The notes beneath the pieces are model-generated. The model was not told the origin of the DNA. It saw nothing but the letters and a program-made list of their open reading frames with translations, and did not search any database. Positions 1-12,914 of a stretch of DNA of 64,000 nt are shown here, piece after piece. The stretch lies in assembly GCF_036588685.1 (NCBI RefSeq), contig NC_086386.1:73778682-73842681 (forward strand), read 5' to 3'. The translations under genes were made by a program, and so were the position numbers. Source of the DNA: Mytilus trossulus (taxonomy: Eukaryota; Mollusca; Bivalvia; Mytilida; Mytilidae). The first letter of the stretch is position 1; every line of letters begins with the position of its first letter.

Positions 1-1449
1 AAGGATCCTGAAACATCATTTGATAAATCGGATTTACAGTTTCCTTTAAATTTATTTCATTTCAAAGCTTTTGTCTTAAAATTTTTCAATCTTTTTTTAA
101 ATTCGCTTTATCATTAGCTTATAAGAGGTTCTATATAGTTTTTAACATTCCTTAACAATTCAACTTAATATTTTTATCGTAAGATTAGTTTTTCGCTTTA
201 GACTTTTTGTGAAAGGGCTACTAAATTTTTATTATTTAAAGTATAAACCTGTTTTCCAATTTTTATAAGTAGATATTAAAATTGAAATGTGTACTTGGAG
301 TATTTTGAATCATACTGAATTCCAATTGAAACAGTGAACATATGTTTAGGGTTCTATAAAGTCAACGCATAGATTTTCTTGTTGTATAACTCATGAAATG
401 CTGGTTATGTTAATCAATGATCAGAACACGACTGACAATTTTGAATGACAGTGTATATAAAGGCATTATATTATCGCATATTCTATTAAATCTGGAGAAC
501 TTTGATTATCTGAGATACAAATACATTATATTATTGAAACACGAAGCGGAAGATGCCATAATTATTCAAACCAGTCGAAACGAGACTGCTTATATACCAA
601 AGTTCATATGAAAAAAAGAGAAAAACACAATTAGAGTTTTCAAAGCACTTCATAGAATCAATAACTAAGAACAAACTTACCCAAATGTAAGTTCCCCAAA
701 CAGTTTCTCTATTTCTCCCTCTGCTACTGTCTTTTTGGCATATTTGACTGATGGCATAATAGGAATCTGTATTTCTTGTATTTGATCGATTTGTGATTTC
801 ATTTGTTTAAGCTTTTGTAACAATTTCGAAGTATCTTTTATCCCCTGTGTGTTTTGATAAAACTTCTGCTGTTCCTTTGCCTTATCCAACGCTGTTTTTA
901 ACTCATTTCTAACAGACTGTAAGGTTTGAACATTCCATGTGTCTTTTTCTTTTACCGTATTAATAAGACCCTCAACTTTCTGATCAATCATTTCTTTTAA
1001 TCTTTTGCCTTCTTCTCTAATGGACTGGATAACTTTCTGTACATCAGCTTGATATTGATTTGACCCTTGGTCAATATCTGCTATCTTTGACTGCAGGTTT
1101 TTCATCTTCATGTCAATCGCCATTTTGACCTCAGCTTTGATCCCTTCAGTTGATTCCCTGATTTCTGCAAAATCATGTGATTTGTGTTTTTTAATCACAC
1201 ATATTTTACATATTGGTGTATTACATTCCATGCAATAATATATGAAGTTTTCATCATGTTCTTTACAATATAGTTTAACTTCCGGGTTGATATTTGGACC
1301 ACTTAGAAATGTATGGCTTTTGCTCATATTCGTCCGTAAATGAGATATTTTACATCCATCACAAAACAACTGGTTACACTGTTCACAGTAATTATGTCCA
1401 GGTCCAGAAACACATATCTCACACGTTTTAGAAGCAGCCTGAGCCATTT
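1..1449. repeat. Segmental duplication, copy 1 (B-box exon plus its 3' intron)
   Basis: Bases 1-1449 match 54372-55820 in the same orientation with scattered substitutions and short indels. The match runs from the intron 3' of the exon up to the start codon and stops two bases past it. The left end is cut by the window edge. Confidence 0.9.
681..1447 (-). CDS. RING-less B-box/coiled-coil (TRIM-like) protein, first coding exon, copy 1
   Basis: The exon encodes about 256 residues from the ATG at 1447 (MAQAASKTCEIC...). Two B-box zinc fingers are plain. The first has Cys9, Cys12, Cys21, Cys24, Cys29, Cys32, His36 and His45. The second has Cys61, His64, Cys72, Cys75, Cys80, Cys83, His88 and His91. 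A Lys/Glu/Gln-rich coiled-coil stretch follows at about residues 95-225. No RING finger precedes the B-boxes. B-box/coiled-coil proteins usually act as oligomeric scaffolds, often in ubiquitin or innate-immune signalling; a specific role here is not shown. The apparent stop (GGG TAA at 677-683) lies inside a consensus donor, TTTGG^GTAAGT, so the exon ends in phase 2 at 681 and the remaining exons lie left of the window. An in-frame ATG seven codons upstream (1468) exists, but the similarity to copy 2 begins at the 1447 ATG, so I chose 1447. The exon is intact. Confidence 0.85.
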
Positions 1450-2428
1450 TGACTTGTTTTGTTTGCAAGTTGTTATGACAAGGTTATTTAAATCCCGGAC
1501 GCATACGCAAATAGAATAACCTTTACGGATCAATAATGAATTTTTGTTTAACTTAAGGTAGAATTTTAAACTTATCCTATCACTAGCAGTATTATACATT
1601 TAACAGTCTAATTGTAGTAAATTCACACCGTTGTAAATGAAACAATCACTGCAATCCCATATTGTTAATGTATAAGCAACACGTTGTAGTTATTCAATCT
1701 GTAATATCCTTTAATGGTAAGATGTTTATTGATATATTGGGTATCAGGGTATATGCAAAATAAGCCACTTAAATTTTTTTTTTATTAGGTGACAAAATTT
1801 ACAATACAATAGACAGCTTTAAATAGTTGGTAAACAGTTTATGTACTAGGGTCAACAGCATTGAATATTCTGATCTATTTAACTATTTTAAAGTGTACCT
1901 GTAAAAAGGATAATAAAGTAAAATGATTCACGCACAAAACATATTTTAAAAATATCAGATTATATACATTTGTAAGATATAATTAGGTGTCTGGAACAGG
2001 TAATATCGGAGATTTATACGTTAGGACATATATCAAGAACATTAGACAAGTGTATGTATGTAACTATTCAAATACATGTAACTGTTAAGTAGTTCGATAT
2101 GGCGACAGTAGCAATATAGTTAACCAATTTTCATATCTCCTAGGAAAAGACAGATCAAGGTAAAAAAAAAAAGCTAATAGACTCGCATGAAATTTATTGT
2201 GTAGTTGTATCGTAAATTGACGCAATATAACGCAAACGAAATTACCAACATAAGTAGTTTGAAATTGACTAACATAGCTCGGAACATAGGTCCGTAGCCG
2301 GCCGGTTTATACAGGTTTTACTGTATCACAGTACAGCCTTCAACTGATTTTTATAGTTCGTTCTTATGTTGTACTGTTATACCACTGTCCCAGGTTATGG
2401 AAGGGTTGGGATCCCGCTAACATGTTTA
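1450..2428. other. Upstream region of B-box copy 1, no recognised feature
   Basis: AT-rich sequence without a supported ORF. It should hold the 5' leader and promoter of the minus-strand B-box gene. A short palindromic TAGCCGGCCGGTTTA is at about 2295. I see no clear TATA box or exon. Confidence 0.4.
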
Positions 2429-3040
2429 ACCCCGCCACATTATTTATGTATGTGCCTGTCCCAAGTCAGAAGCCTGTAATTCAGTGGTTGTCGTTTTTTT
2501 TATGTGTTACATATTTGTTTTTCTTTCATTTTTTTCATATAAATAAGGCCGTTTGTTTTCTCGTTTGAATTGTTTTACATTGTCATATCGGGGCCTTTCA
2601 TAGCTGACTATGCGGTATGTGCTTTGTTTATTGTTGAAGGCCGTACGGTGACATGTAGTTGTTAATGTATGTGTCATTTTGATCTCTTGGACAGTTGTCT
2701 CATTGGCAATCATACCACATCTTCTTTTTTATATTAACCCCGCCACATTATATATGTATGTGCCTGTCCCAAGTCAGAAGCATGTAATTCAGTGGTTGTC
2801 GTGTGTTGATGTGTTACATATTTATATTTCGTTCGTTTTTTGTACTTAAATTAGGCCGTTAGTTTTCTCGTTTGAATTGTTTTACATTTGACATTTCGGG
2901 GCCCTATATAGCTGACTATGCAGTAAGGTTTTTGCTATTGTTGAAGGCCGTACGGTGACCTATAGTTGTTAATGTATGTGTCATTTTGGTTTCTTGTGGA
3001 CAGTTGTCTCATTGGCAATCATTCCACATCTTCTTTTTTC
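2429..3040 (+). repeat. Tandem pair of a ~305-bp dispersed repeat
   Basis: Two copies begin at about 2429 and 2736, both with AACCCCGCCACATTAT, and both end with CTCATTGGCAATCAT followed by CCACATCTTCTTTTT. I remember this tail from many Mytilus sequences. Degenerate single copies occur at about 56880-57030 and 58870-58995. Confidence 0.8.
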
Positions 3041-4159
3041 ATATTACATAGCATTCAGTTGTAGTGATATGATCATGTTATCAGTCGGGATACAGTTATA
3101 TGCATTGTTTTGCTTATTTAATTTTATGGCACACAATTGCTGTTCAAAATTTATATAGTGTACAGCATTGTACTAAGTATTCCTGATATATAAAGGTTAA
3201 CAGGTAGTCAGGAGGAATATCTAAAAGTAAATTGATATGTTCGAGCTTTTAATTTTGCAATTTGCATAGACACTTCCCGTTTAGATTTTTCCCCGTAGTT
3301 CAGGGTTTCTGTTATATACTATTTGATATTTTACATTAACATATAAGTGATTGTATGTGTATTGGTCAATTTCTTTTCGATATTAGTTTTTCATATTAGT
3401 TTATTCAGCGTGTTTGTCATCAACAAACTATCATTAAATGTTCTGGATGATTTGAGTATCTACGGAATATAAATTGTCAGTCATTACCACATAGGTGAAT
3501 CATAATTTGCTTGATTTTGAAAAAAACCCTAAATATTTACTTTTTTAAACTTTGAGGTTGGAGTTGGTTTGTAAAGTGACAAAATAAAAAACACTCAGGA
3601 AGACATGATTATTGCATAAAATACTATACAACACAAAGTTAACAAAAGAAAAGAGTGAATGCGTTATCGAATATTGTAACTTTTTGAAAGGTTTGGGAAA
3701 GTATATAAAAAGTCACTCGACACGGTTGAAAACGTTAACTTTAAACTTCTGTATCGTCGACAAGATAGCCTTTGTATTATTTTAAACACTGATATAGCAA
3801 TTTTTTTCTTCCATCACCCTAACACGGTCCATGGACACCAGCGTGTCGTCTAAAATGGCATTTGTTCCTTGATCAACAGACATTAAAAATACCTCGATTA
3901 AGACACATTCAGATCATCGTATAGCAGTAAAATCCGTACATAGCTGTGTTCTGACTGTTCTACTACATTTTGGACTGTAATGACTTATTTCTCATTGTTA
4001 ACGAAAAAATACAAAACCTGCAAATTTTAATAACAGATGTACTTACTTCAATTTACAAGCAATTGAAATTTAAAACAAAATCACTTTAACAGAAGCTACA
4101 ATTATCTGAATTGTTTATCTTAAAATCCCGTTCCGACTAGAGTGTAACCTTTGTGGATT
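3041..4159. other. No recognised feature
   Basis: AT-rich sequence. A minus-strand donor-like TTGAA^GTAAGTAC lies near 4030, but no exon could be closed on it. GTCCATGGAC near 3829 is a short palindrome. Confidence 0.3.
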
Positions 4160-4440
4160 GGTTAAAGAGGGACGAAAGTTACCAGAGGGATAGTTAAACT
4201 CACAAATCGACAATAAACTGACAACGCCATGGCTAAAAATGAAAAGGACAACCAGACAAACAATAATACACATAACACAACATAGAAAACTAAAGAATAA
4301 ACAACACGAACCCCACCGAAACTAGGGCTGATCTCAGGTGCTCCGGAAGGGTAAGCAGATCCTGTTCCACATGTGGCACACTCCGTGTTGCTTATGAGAT
4401 GACAAATCCGGTAAATAGTATAATTCGGTAGGTCATATTT
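4160..4440 (-). repeat. Dispersed repeat, minus copy
   Basis: This is the reverse complement of 29060-29350. It includes the 'GCCATGGCGTTGTCAGT' block and the 'CCACATGTGG...GATCTGCTTACCC' block. Another partial copy is at 7715-7850, and a fragment is at 6640-6720. Confidence 0.75.
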
Positions 4441-4699
4441 ATGAAAGGGAAGGGAACTGTAGTTACGACGTAATGAACATATCCGATATCATTTGTGAAA
4501 CGGTTATTACATAACGGTCAACCAACTCGTGATGGCGTTCGTAAAATTTACGAAGAGACGATTTCAACTTCACCATTTGGACTCTTGATTCAATAGCTTC
4601 CTTGTGAGCAACAACCCTCTATCAAACAAATCATGATAGGAAATGCAAGCAAGGGAATATCGTATCAATTGGGAGGTAAATACACTCTATGCAGGTGCT

Positions 4700-5735
4700 G
4701 CTAAAATGTTGCTACTTAGAAATTGAAAGTTCACAATTTTTTTTTTCGTAAAGTTTTGTTTCCAATCGTCCCTTATTGTCAATTTCTAGATGTAAGTCAA
4801 AATATGAAACAAGGAATACCAACTCTCTCAATTTGTCTTTTAGTTTGGAATGTGGAATGCTTGTATAAAGTGTAGAAAAGTCAAATGGTTTAATACTAAT
4901 ACAAGATGAAAGAGAGTTAGATTGTATGTACTCTATAAGAGCGTTTGAATTCTTAAGTATCCACAACTGAATTCGATCTTTTATATCTGGGCGTCACTGG
5001 TGAGTCTTGTGTGGACAAGGCGCGTTTTTGGCGTATTGAATTTTAAACCTGATGCTTTTTGTTATCTATTAATCATGTTTTTCTTTGTTTAATATGTTCT
5101 CCTATTTATTTGTATTGTAGTCCTGTAATATCATGTTGTCATTTCAATGTTATATGCAATTAAAGTGCGAGGTTTGGCATGCCACAAAACCAGATTCAAC
5201 CCACCACTTTTATACCCCTTTAAGAGTGTCCTGTACCAAGTCAGGAAGATGACCATTGTTATATTATTGTTCGTTTCTGTGTGTGTTGTATTTTAACGTT
5301 GAGTCGTTTGTGTTTTCTCTTATTTTTGAGATATTGAGATAAGACGTGGCACGGTACTTGTCTATCCCAAATTCATGTATTTGGTTTTCATGATATATTT
5401 GTTATTCTCGTGATGTTTTGTCTGATGCTTGGTCCGTTTCTGTGTGTTTTGCGTTTCGGTGTTGTGTCGTTGTTCTCCTCTTATATTTAATGCGTTTCCC
5501 TCGGTTTTAGTTTGTTACCCCGATTTTGTTTTTTGTCCATGGATTTATGAGTTTTGAACAGCAGTATACTACTGTTGCCTTTATTTATCACGCCACCTCT
5601 AGAATAAGCAGTTTCGAAATAACTTTGAACGATGTTGTTTGGGACTTTATCTGCGGGGACAACAACATATTTGTCATAAAGGTAGGATAAGTGTTTTGCA
5701 ATATATATTCAAAATTTAAGACTACTAGATTCGTG
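4700..5735 (-). pseudogene. Penelope-like retroelement remnant, internally deleted and split
   Basis: Read on the minus strand, 5735 to 5583 gives AKHLSYLYDKYVVVPADK, then jumps to AYSRGGV. After an inserted repeat (4973-5582) it resumes at 4972 with LWILKNSNALIEYIQ and FDFSTLYTSIPHSKLKDKL, then jumps to SYFDLHLEIDNKGRLETKL. I recognise these as blocks of a Penelope-like reverse transcriptase common in bivalves. FDFSTLYTSIPH contains the motif-A Asp. The segment that should carry the second catalytic Asp pair is deleted between LRELV and SYFDLH. The copy cannot be active. Confidence 0.7.
4973..5582 (+). repeat. Repeat inserted in the Penelope-like remnant
   Basis: It contains GGCGTCACTGGTGAGTCTTG and GTACCAAGTCAGGAAGATG, which tie it to the mussel repeat families at 57765-58175 and 25560-25800. 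Its insertion separates AYSRGGV from LWILKN in the host retroelement. Confidence 0.6.
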
Positions 5736-6390
5736 ATTGCTGATGAAATAGATGTTAAATAATTTAAAAGAGGTTTCATGGATCATTTGAACGACCCAGC
5801 AATATACCGTTGTTTGTAAGGCAACTTATGCAGTTTATGTATCCAAAACAGTGATGGAAGATCCAATTCATGATATTTGGTTGAAATTCCAAAGGAACAT
5901 AGAACGGACCTATGATTATCCAGGATTTCTACTGTAGTAAGTGTCGTGAGGGTATATGTTGGGTTTCTAAGTGAATTGTCAATACCTAATTCATTTAACA
6001 AGCAGTTAATGTAATGAGTTTTACACACAAAAACGATCTTGTTTGGGACTTTATCTGCGGGGAAAACAACATATTTGTCATAAAGGTAGAATAAGTGTTT
6101 TGCAACATTAGGGTCTTTAAAGATTGACTTAGCATGGGCATTGATAGACCCATTCAGTTTCATTATTCTGATTTGTATCAACGACCTCACTGCCTTAATT
6201 CATTCGGAAAGAGTGTCCACGTCTTCCTTCTCACGCTTAGCCCATTGCCTGGCATAATCCTCGACTGAATCCATCAAAATTTTAAAGTTGTATTTCCAAT
6301 TGATGGATATCGGCTCACGATATTTTGGATCTTTCGATTACACATTTCGTAGAGAATTGTTATGAACAATGTTGAGGTCATCGGTAGTAA
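5736..6390 (-). pseudogene. Second Penelope-like retroelement fragment (N-terminal part)
   Basis: The frame at 6190-5783 reads SINAHAKSIFKDPNVAKHL, KYVVFPADKVPNKIVFVCK and LPSLFWIHKLHKLPYKQRYI, the region just upstream of the reverse-transcriptase core. An in-frame TGA at the end (where Cys is expected) is followed by SMKPLLNYLTSISSAI. Upstream, a TGA for Trp interrupts WAKREKEDVDTLSE-IKAVRS, and a frameshift sits near 6345. The 72-bp block at 6033-6104 recurs at 5630-5701, so two overlapping fragments of one element lie head to tail. Confidence 0.7.
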
Positions 6391-8139
6391 CGTGTGTCCA
6401 GATTCTATGTGAATTGGGAACTAGCACATTGCAATCACAAATGTCGGTTAAACAATAATCTGTATAAACGCACGAGGGGCCATAAATCAGACATAAACAA
6501 CAATTCAAAAATTTTAGTCAGGATGATCCATCAATTCTTTGTTTGCAAGTTCGCCTCATCGAAACATTTTACCACATGACCAACAGAAATATATATTCAA
6601 AATTTAAGACTACTAGATTCGTGAATTTCGAACTGTGACACCATATGCGTTGTCAGTTTGTTTTAGATTTATGAGTTTGACTGTCCCTTTGGTATCTTTC
6701 GTCCCTCTTATATGTTACACCATTGACAGTATAAGTATAGTATAAAGTCCTTCCTTAACTCGTTGATTGTGATGATCATGTTCACTCTACTCTCCTCGAC
6801 GCAGATACAATCCTGGTCATCGTCATTAATCACATTTTCTCTATGAGGTTAATCTTGTCAGATTTATAAGTGACCTCCTGCGATTTATATAAAAAAAAAA
6901 CATGCCAACCCTAAATAGTTTACAACCATCATCTCGTATATTGCAAGATACAGAATTTTCAGACTTGTTGATCTAAATGATAAACAGCCCTGTCTACATA
7001 TTCCTGTTTTCTCCAGGCAACAACTTGAGCGATATCCTTAACCATGATATCAATACCTCCCTTCTTTAGAAAAATGTATCAACTTATCATTTCTTATACT
7101 TATACCCAACCATTTGCAACTAAAATGGTCAACTAATCACACGTGCTTCAGTATCATGACTAATATCAAAATAGTACTTGGGACTACATATTACTAATAA
7201 GATTTTTCCATGAAATATATAAGACCCAAAATAAATCCCACAATTGGAAACGACACTTCGAAATACTGATTGTTTAAGTCTATGACATAAAAGTAAAGAA
7301 GCGCAGGAAGAAATAAACATTTCGAATTGACTAAGACTGTGCGGTTGTTGATATAAAACAGAATTAAAAAAAAATGAATGGATTAATGAATGTACATACA
7401 TTTTCACATGTTACATAAATCTTTTCGACTAAATTGTTGCACTTGTCTGACCTCCTTGATAAATACGATATTGTCACCATAGCGTAAGCCTGAACACATA
7501 AATTGTACTTAGTGAAAAATCACTTTGTTTCTAACAATAATCCAAAATACTTCAAACTGACATGATTTACAACGTATTAGTTCGGTTCGGTCTAAAAGAA
7601 GATGGGGTTTTTTCAACAAGCAATCGAATGAAATTTTTGTTTCACAGATAGCAACGGACATGTTCGACTTGTCGTGACTAAAATACCATCCAGTTTAGCC
7701 CGAATGTGGCCTTCCGAATTATACTTGTCACCATGTTTGTAATTACACGAAAAACACAACGTGTACCACATGTAGAACAGGATCTGCTCATTATTTCGGA
7801 TCACCTGAGATCACTCCTAGTTATTTGCGGGGTTCGAGTTTCTTGGTGTTTTAGGTTGTTATGTTTTTTGTACTGACATCTTCCCATTAAATTGCAAATT
7901 TTGCAGAAATAAGCCCCTGAACTGGTAGAGCAATTAACAATTGGAAAAGCATACTTCGACTTTATTGCTTCGTATTCATTTGGCAGTTTATTCAACTTTT
8001 TAGCTAGAGATAAGTTACGCATAAATAATTTAATTGACTGATTTAATCCACAAAAAAAGTCATTCTTATACAGTCAGGTAAAACTATGATTAATATTAAT
8101 ATAAAATCAAACAAACCTAGAAAATTTTTATATAATGGA
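6391..8139. other. Repeat fragments, otherwise featureless
   Basis: Bases 6588-6625 repeat 5698-5735. Bases 6640-6720 and 7715-7850 match parts of the repeat at 29060-29350. The remainder shows no supportable gene. Confidence 0.4.
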
Positions 8140-8350
8140 ATTTGAAGCGTATGTCATACAAATGAGATTAGCTAACTTTAAAATCAGGTTTAATCCACCA
8201 TTTGCTGCATAAAGAAATGCCTTTATCAAGTCGGGAAAAGGATAGTTGTTATCCATCTGTTTGATGTTTTTGAGTTTTTTGGCGTTTGATTAGAACTTTT
8301 CTTTTTGAATTTTCCTGTGAGTTCAATATTTTTAGTGATTTTACTTTTTA
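8140..8350 (+). repeat. Dispersed 'CAGGTTCAATCCACCA' family copy
   Basis: A diverged copy of the family best seen at 25560-25800: an initial 'TCATACAA', the 'AATCCACCATTT' block, and 'TTTTTGAATTTTCC' near the end. Confidence 0.6.
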
Positions 8351-8380
8351 CCACATGTTTGCTATCCGATTTTATTTGTA

Positions 8381-8884
8381 AAATTGAAAATGGAAATGGA
8401 GAATGTGACAAAGCGACAACAACCCAACCATAAAACAGCCTACATCAGAAGGTCACCTATAGGTCTTCAAAGCAGCGAGAATCTCCCAGAGGCGTCCTTC
8501 AGCTGGCCTCTAAACAAATATATGAACTAGTTCAGTGATAATGGACATCATACTTCGAATAAACACAAGAAACTAAAATTAAAAATCATATAAAACTAAC
8601 AAAGACCAGAGGCTCCTGACTTGATACAGGTGCAAAAATGCGGCGGGGTTTAACATGGATTTTGAAATCTCAACTCTTCCGCTATACCTCTAGCAAATGA
8701 AGAAAAGTAAACGCATAACTAAACGCACAGTAAAATTCAGTTCAAGAGAAGTCCGAGTCCGATGTCAAAAGTGGTAACAAACGAAAATAAACAAAATGAT
8801 AATAATACATAAATCACAACAGACTGCTAGCAGTTACTGACATGCCAGCTCCAGAACTCAAGTAAATTGTACTTATATTTATAT
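8381..8884 (+). repeat. ~500-bp dispersed repeat
   Basis: It aligns along its length with 49401-49895: GCGACAACAACCCAACCATA, CCTTCAGCTGGCC, CAGAGGCTCCTGACTTG, GACATGCCAGCTCCAGA. The other copy sits inside an inverted-repeat arm whose partner arm lacks it, so this is a mobile unit. Confidence 0.8.
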
Positions 8885-11089
8885 CGGGTGATATTAATCA
8901 ACAGTTTTCAGAGGTCACATTGATTGTAAGATAGATGGCGTCGAGACTAAAATACACATGACCTACTGATATTTATTATCGAGTGCAAGCATTTTAAAAT
9001 GGTTATTTTTTATGTTTGTAACTTGAATGTAGTAGGGTTATGAAAACTAAATTTAATGGTGGTATCTATGACGAGTTTATTTAGATATGAGAATTTGAAC
9101 CAAATCGATGAACATGAATTTGACAGCTTATGCTCATTGAAACATAGAATTGAACATGTTCATTTCTTTGCAAAAAAATGTAGGGAAGGGACAAAGTAGA
9201 AAACAAACAAACGAAACCACAATAACATTAAACAGATAGAAATCGTGGATGGTATGGGTTATTATCTAAGCTAATTGGACGTTTCTTTTTTCATTTCAAT
9301 GCAAATATTTAATCACCAGAGTAATTTAACTATAACTATCAATTGGGTAAACACATGTACGTTTATAAGCGGACGAAGTCCCCTATTACAGTAGAAAAAA
9401 ATCAAAATGTTAGTTTTAATAATTTCCCACAAAATTTTCATTCTACTAATGAACTCAAAATCGTTAACTTTTTTTCAGACTTTTTTATTTATCCGCATTT
9501 GCACAGAATTCTACTTCCTTCTTCCAGTCTCGTTTGTTATGAGACTTTGCGTAAAATATATTTGTTCACATAAAATATGACGTCGTAACTAAAATAACGT
9601 CAAAACTAAAATCCCTAAAAACATATCCAAAATAGGAAACGTCACGGAATTTCTGTTTCTTATTTAACAGATTTTGAAGTCAAATTTTGTTTGAATTAAA
9701 AAAAATAATGCATACAGACTTCGTCCCCTTTCACAGTTTATGCCTGCCTCATATTAAAACCAAATACACACATGTTAATAATAATACTCTATTCGCTATA
9801 ATTTTTCAAAAAGTTTATGTAAAACATGTTGTATTGTACTGTCTAGTTCTGTATCAAAGAAAACAGGGACACAGAGATAAATACAGTATTTGAAAGTTTT
9901 ATTTTATTCATTAGGTAATATTCCAGGTAAACACAACATGACTTCTAATCTGACTTATACGTACATTAACGAAATCGTTTACATGTTTTGGGAATTTACA
10001 CAGGAGATCAAAACTGAAAATTTAAGTAGATTTCCTCTTTTTGAAAAAAAGTATAACAAACAAAAATACATTTAGTCACTTATCGAATAACTTTGTGTGA
10101 AGCATTACAAATAAATAAAATTATCAAGAAGACAACCCAACAACAAAAATAAGCGAATGGCATATTGAGGGTATCGTTCATGGAGAAATTCGAGTTATGA
10201 AATAATTGACCTTTGAAAAAGCACTTTTTGCGTGTTGTAGATTATATATCGACATCAATGATTTTTTTGGACACCAGGTTGCTGTTACATGGATGTACAC
10301 TCTATTTCGATCCATTTTTCTCTAATGACTACTCAACAATATTCAAATTATTAGGGAAAATTCAAATTTTAGCCTTTGAAAATTAGAATATTATGTTTGT
10401 TTTGGTATATTTACTAAAATTTGGGCATATAAACGTACTTGCTCTTATATGTTAACGACTAACGGTACAATACTATAACATGTATCAGTACAATTTGGTT
10501 TTTGAACTGTCTTGTTCTATATTGAAAAATGTATCAAGTGATTATAGGAGTTCACAAGCATTATACGATAACAAAAGATATTAAATTGAAAAAAGCTTTA
10601 AAGTACAATATGTTGTATAAAATATATCTTTCAAATATGGATTTACAAAATAATTTACAATAATTTCATTAAGTAAATAACATTTAAGTTACTAATTGTA
10701 CAGCCCCTGGGGCTTATTTCTTCAATTATTTATTTTTTATTTTTGATACTCGAGTCCTCTATATTTGAATATCCGAAACATAATACAAACATTGAAGCTC
10801 TGATGTTAAACAATCTATAGATAACTACTCGAAAATCCTTCAAATTAATTTCAGGTCAAATGCTTTGCCTGATCATTCTGTATTACATTTCCTCCACCAA
10901 TTCATGATAGCGCAGCCCTCTAAAAATGATCAATTACTGAGTAGATTTCATAAAGCCATATGCATGTCATATATTACTGATTTAAACAATGATAGATATA
11001 TATTCAAATCCACAATTTTCCGGTGAAATATAATATTTATAACACTAAAAAAAAAAAAAAATATAGACCATCTCGATTTGTTTTTTGTG
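8885..11089. other. No recognised gene
   Basis: AT-rich. GGACGAAGTCCCC at 9371 and ACTTCGTCCCC at 9718 may be the degraded ends of an old element. Short open frames here (up to 76 codons) have no visible domain. Confidence 0.3.
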
Positions 11090-11360
11090 AATAAGTTACA
11101 CCAGGTTTAATACACTAATTTCTACATACGAAAATGTCAGGATTATGACAGTTGTTATCCATTTGATTGATATGTATGAGCTACTGATTTTGTTATTTCG
11201 CTACGGAGTTTCCGTTTTGAATTTTCCTCGACGCTCTGTATTTGTGTTATCTTACTTTTTACGAAGGTGGGTCTGGTGTCTTTCTACTCATATGATTTCA
11301 TTGAAGTTTTGTATTTGTGTTATCTTACTTTTTACGAAGTTGGGCCTGGTGTCATTCTAC
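11090..11360 (+). repeat. Dispersed repeat copy with an internal ~70-bp duplication
   Basis: It starts with the same family as 25560-25800. Then GTATTTGTGTTATCTTACTT and the following 'TTTTTACGAAG(G/T)TGGG(T/C)CTGGTGTC' occur twice, at about 11239 and 11310. Confidence 0.5.
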
Positions 11361-12154
11361 TAAGATGATTTCATCGAACAATCGGTTCTTACTTTGATGA
11401 AAAACCTTAAGCATTGTGACACATGAAATGTTACATGATGATCACGACAGAGATCGTCGTCTTTAGAACGTACGACACGACATTCATATATGTACGGATA
11501 GATGTAACGGAATATAATGGCTGGTTCTGAAAATACTCTTATTGGAAGTTTGTTTGTTTTGTTTCTTTTTTGTTTTTTTGTTTTCGACGGCTAATTGGCA
11601 TATATGATGAACCGTCCAAAGCACCAGATACTACCGGAAGGGGTTCATGTATTTCAGTCTTTTACCTTCGATGTTTTGTAAACTGTTGTATGTGTTATCT
11701 ATCATTTTCTTTCCTCTATTAATGCTTATGCGTAGTTAATTACTTATGTATAGGTTTGAATACCCTTTGGTATCTTTAGGTTCACTTTGAAACCAGTTAA
11801 AGTACGATATGCGATAGTTATGAAACCAAAATATAAAAAAAAAAAATCTCTCAGGTTAAGGTATGCCATTGATGGTTCGGCTATACATGATTATACTTTA
11901 AATGCAAATATTTCATTTATGTTTTCTACCGGAATATATACCGGAATAAGTTCATCAAATGGTTCGTTGCGAACGTACATTACAAAAAGGTATATACATT
12001 TTCCAAAAGTCATATATCAATGTTCTTACATAGAACTGATAATTTGTTAACCTTTTTTGTTGATATTAGTTGCAATACATCAAGAAAATCTGCTTTAAAT
12101 AAATAACAAAAAAATATTCTTAAATGTGCTTTCATTTCTTACAGGGGGCCGTGC

Positions 12155-12356
12155 TGTTGATCCAATTCGCCGTTTCAGAATCTAATGCATCCTGGGTAAT
12201 ATTTTCCAAAGTGTACACAAAAACGTCGTGATTGGTTAAAACTGTCGTAAACAATGGAAATTCAACCAATGACGTGACGTTATTTTAATTTTGGGGTACG
12301 AACAATGAAATTACCCATGATTCTTTAGATTCTGAAACGACCAATTGATAAAATGG
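12155..12356. mobile_element. MITE with ~40-bp terminal inverted repeats
   Basis: The left end CGCCGTTTCAGAATCTAA...CTGGGTAAT (to about 12199) is inverted at the right as ATTACCCATGATT...AGATTCTGAAACGACC. The ~200-bp unit has no coding capacity. Its inner sequence carries ATTGG/CCAAT and TGACGTGACGT motifs. Confidence 0.75.
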
Positions 12357-12629
12357 GGTTTCTACTTTGTATTATTATTTTTCTGTTCATATTGCAACTC
12401 TTTTTTTATCATATATTTGTCTGAAACTTTGAATCCCATTAAATCTGTTACGATTTCTGTACAATACCAGACCAGTGTATATGTTTGTCATATGCAAGTA
12501 GGAATTTTGTAGAACAATCCTTTGTTTTCATTTGCTTCAACACATTTATATGTTTTCAATGTTTATTCTGCTAAAAAAGCAGCCTTTATGTTAATAGAAT
12601 GTCTAGTTGAAATATTTTAAAAGTTTGAT

Positions 12630-12800
12630 GTATCACGACTTTTACTAGCTGTAAAACCAGGTATAGCCCACCATTTTCTTTCTACAAATTCCTTAACCAA
12701 GTCAAGATTATTGTTTTGTTTTTCACTTGTTCCGTTGATTGATAGTTTATTTTTTTGGTTTCTATGGACTTCCCCTTTTTTAATGTTCTTAGGTGTCCAG
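12630..12800 (+). repeat. Diverged dispersed-repeat copy
   Basis: ACTAGCTGTAAAACCAGGT and the 'CCACCATTTTCT' block relate it to 25610-25660. The open frame on the other strand (12617-12826) is a by-product. Confidence 0.5.
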
Positions 12801-12914
12801 TATATTGTGATACGTTTTAAACTCATACGATTTAGTTATATTTTATAGTTTATGACAAATTTTAATACCATTATACATCTTCAAAAAAAGAATAAAGGAG
12901 CAACAAAAACTTAC

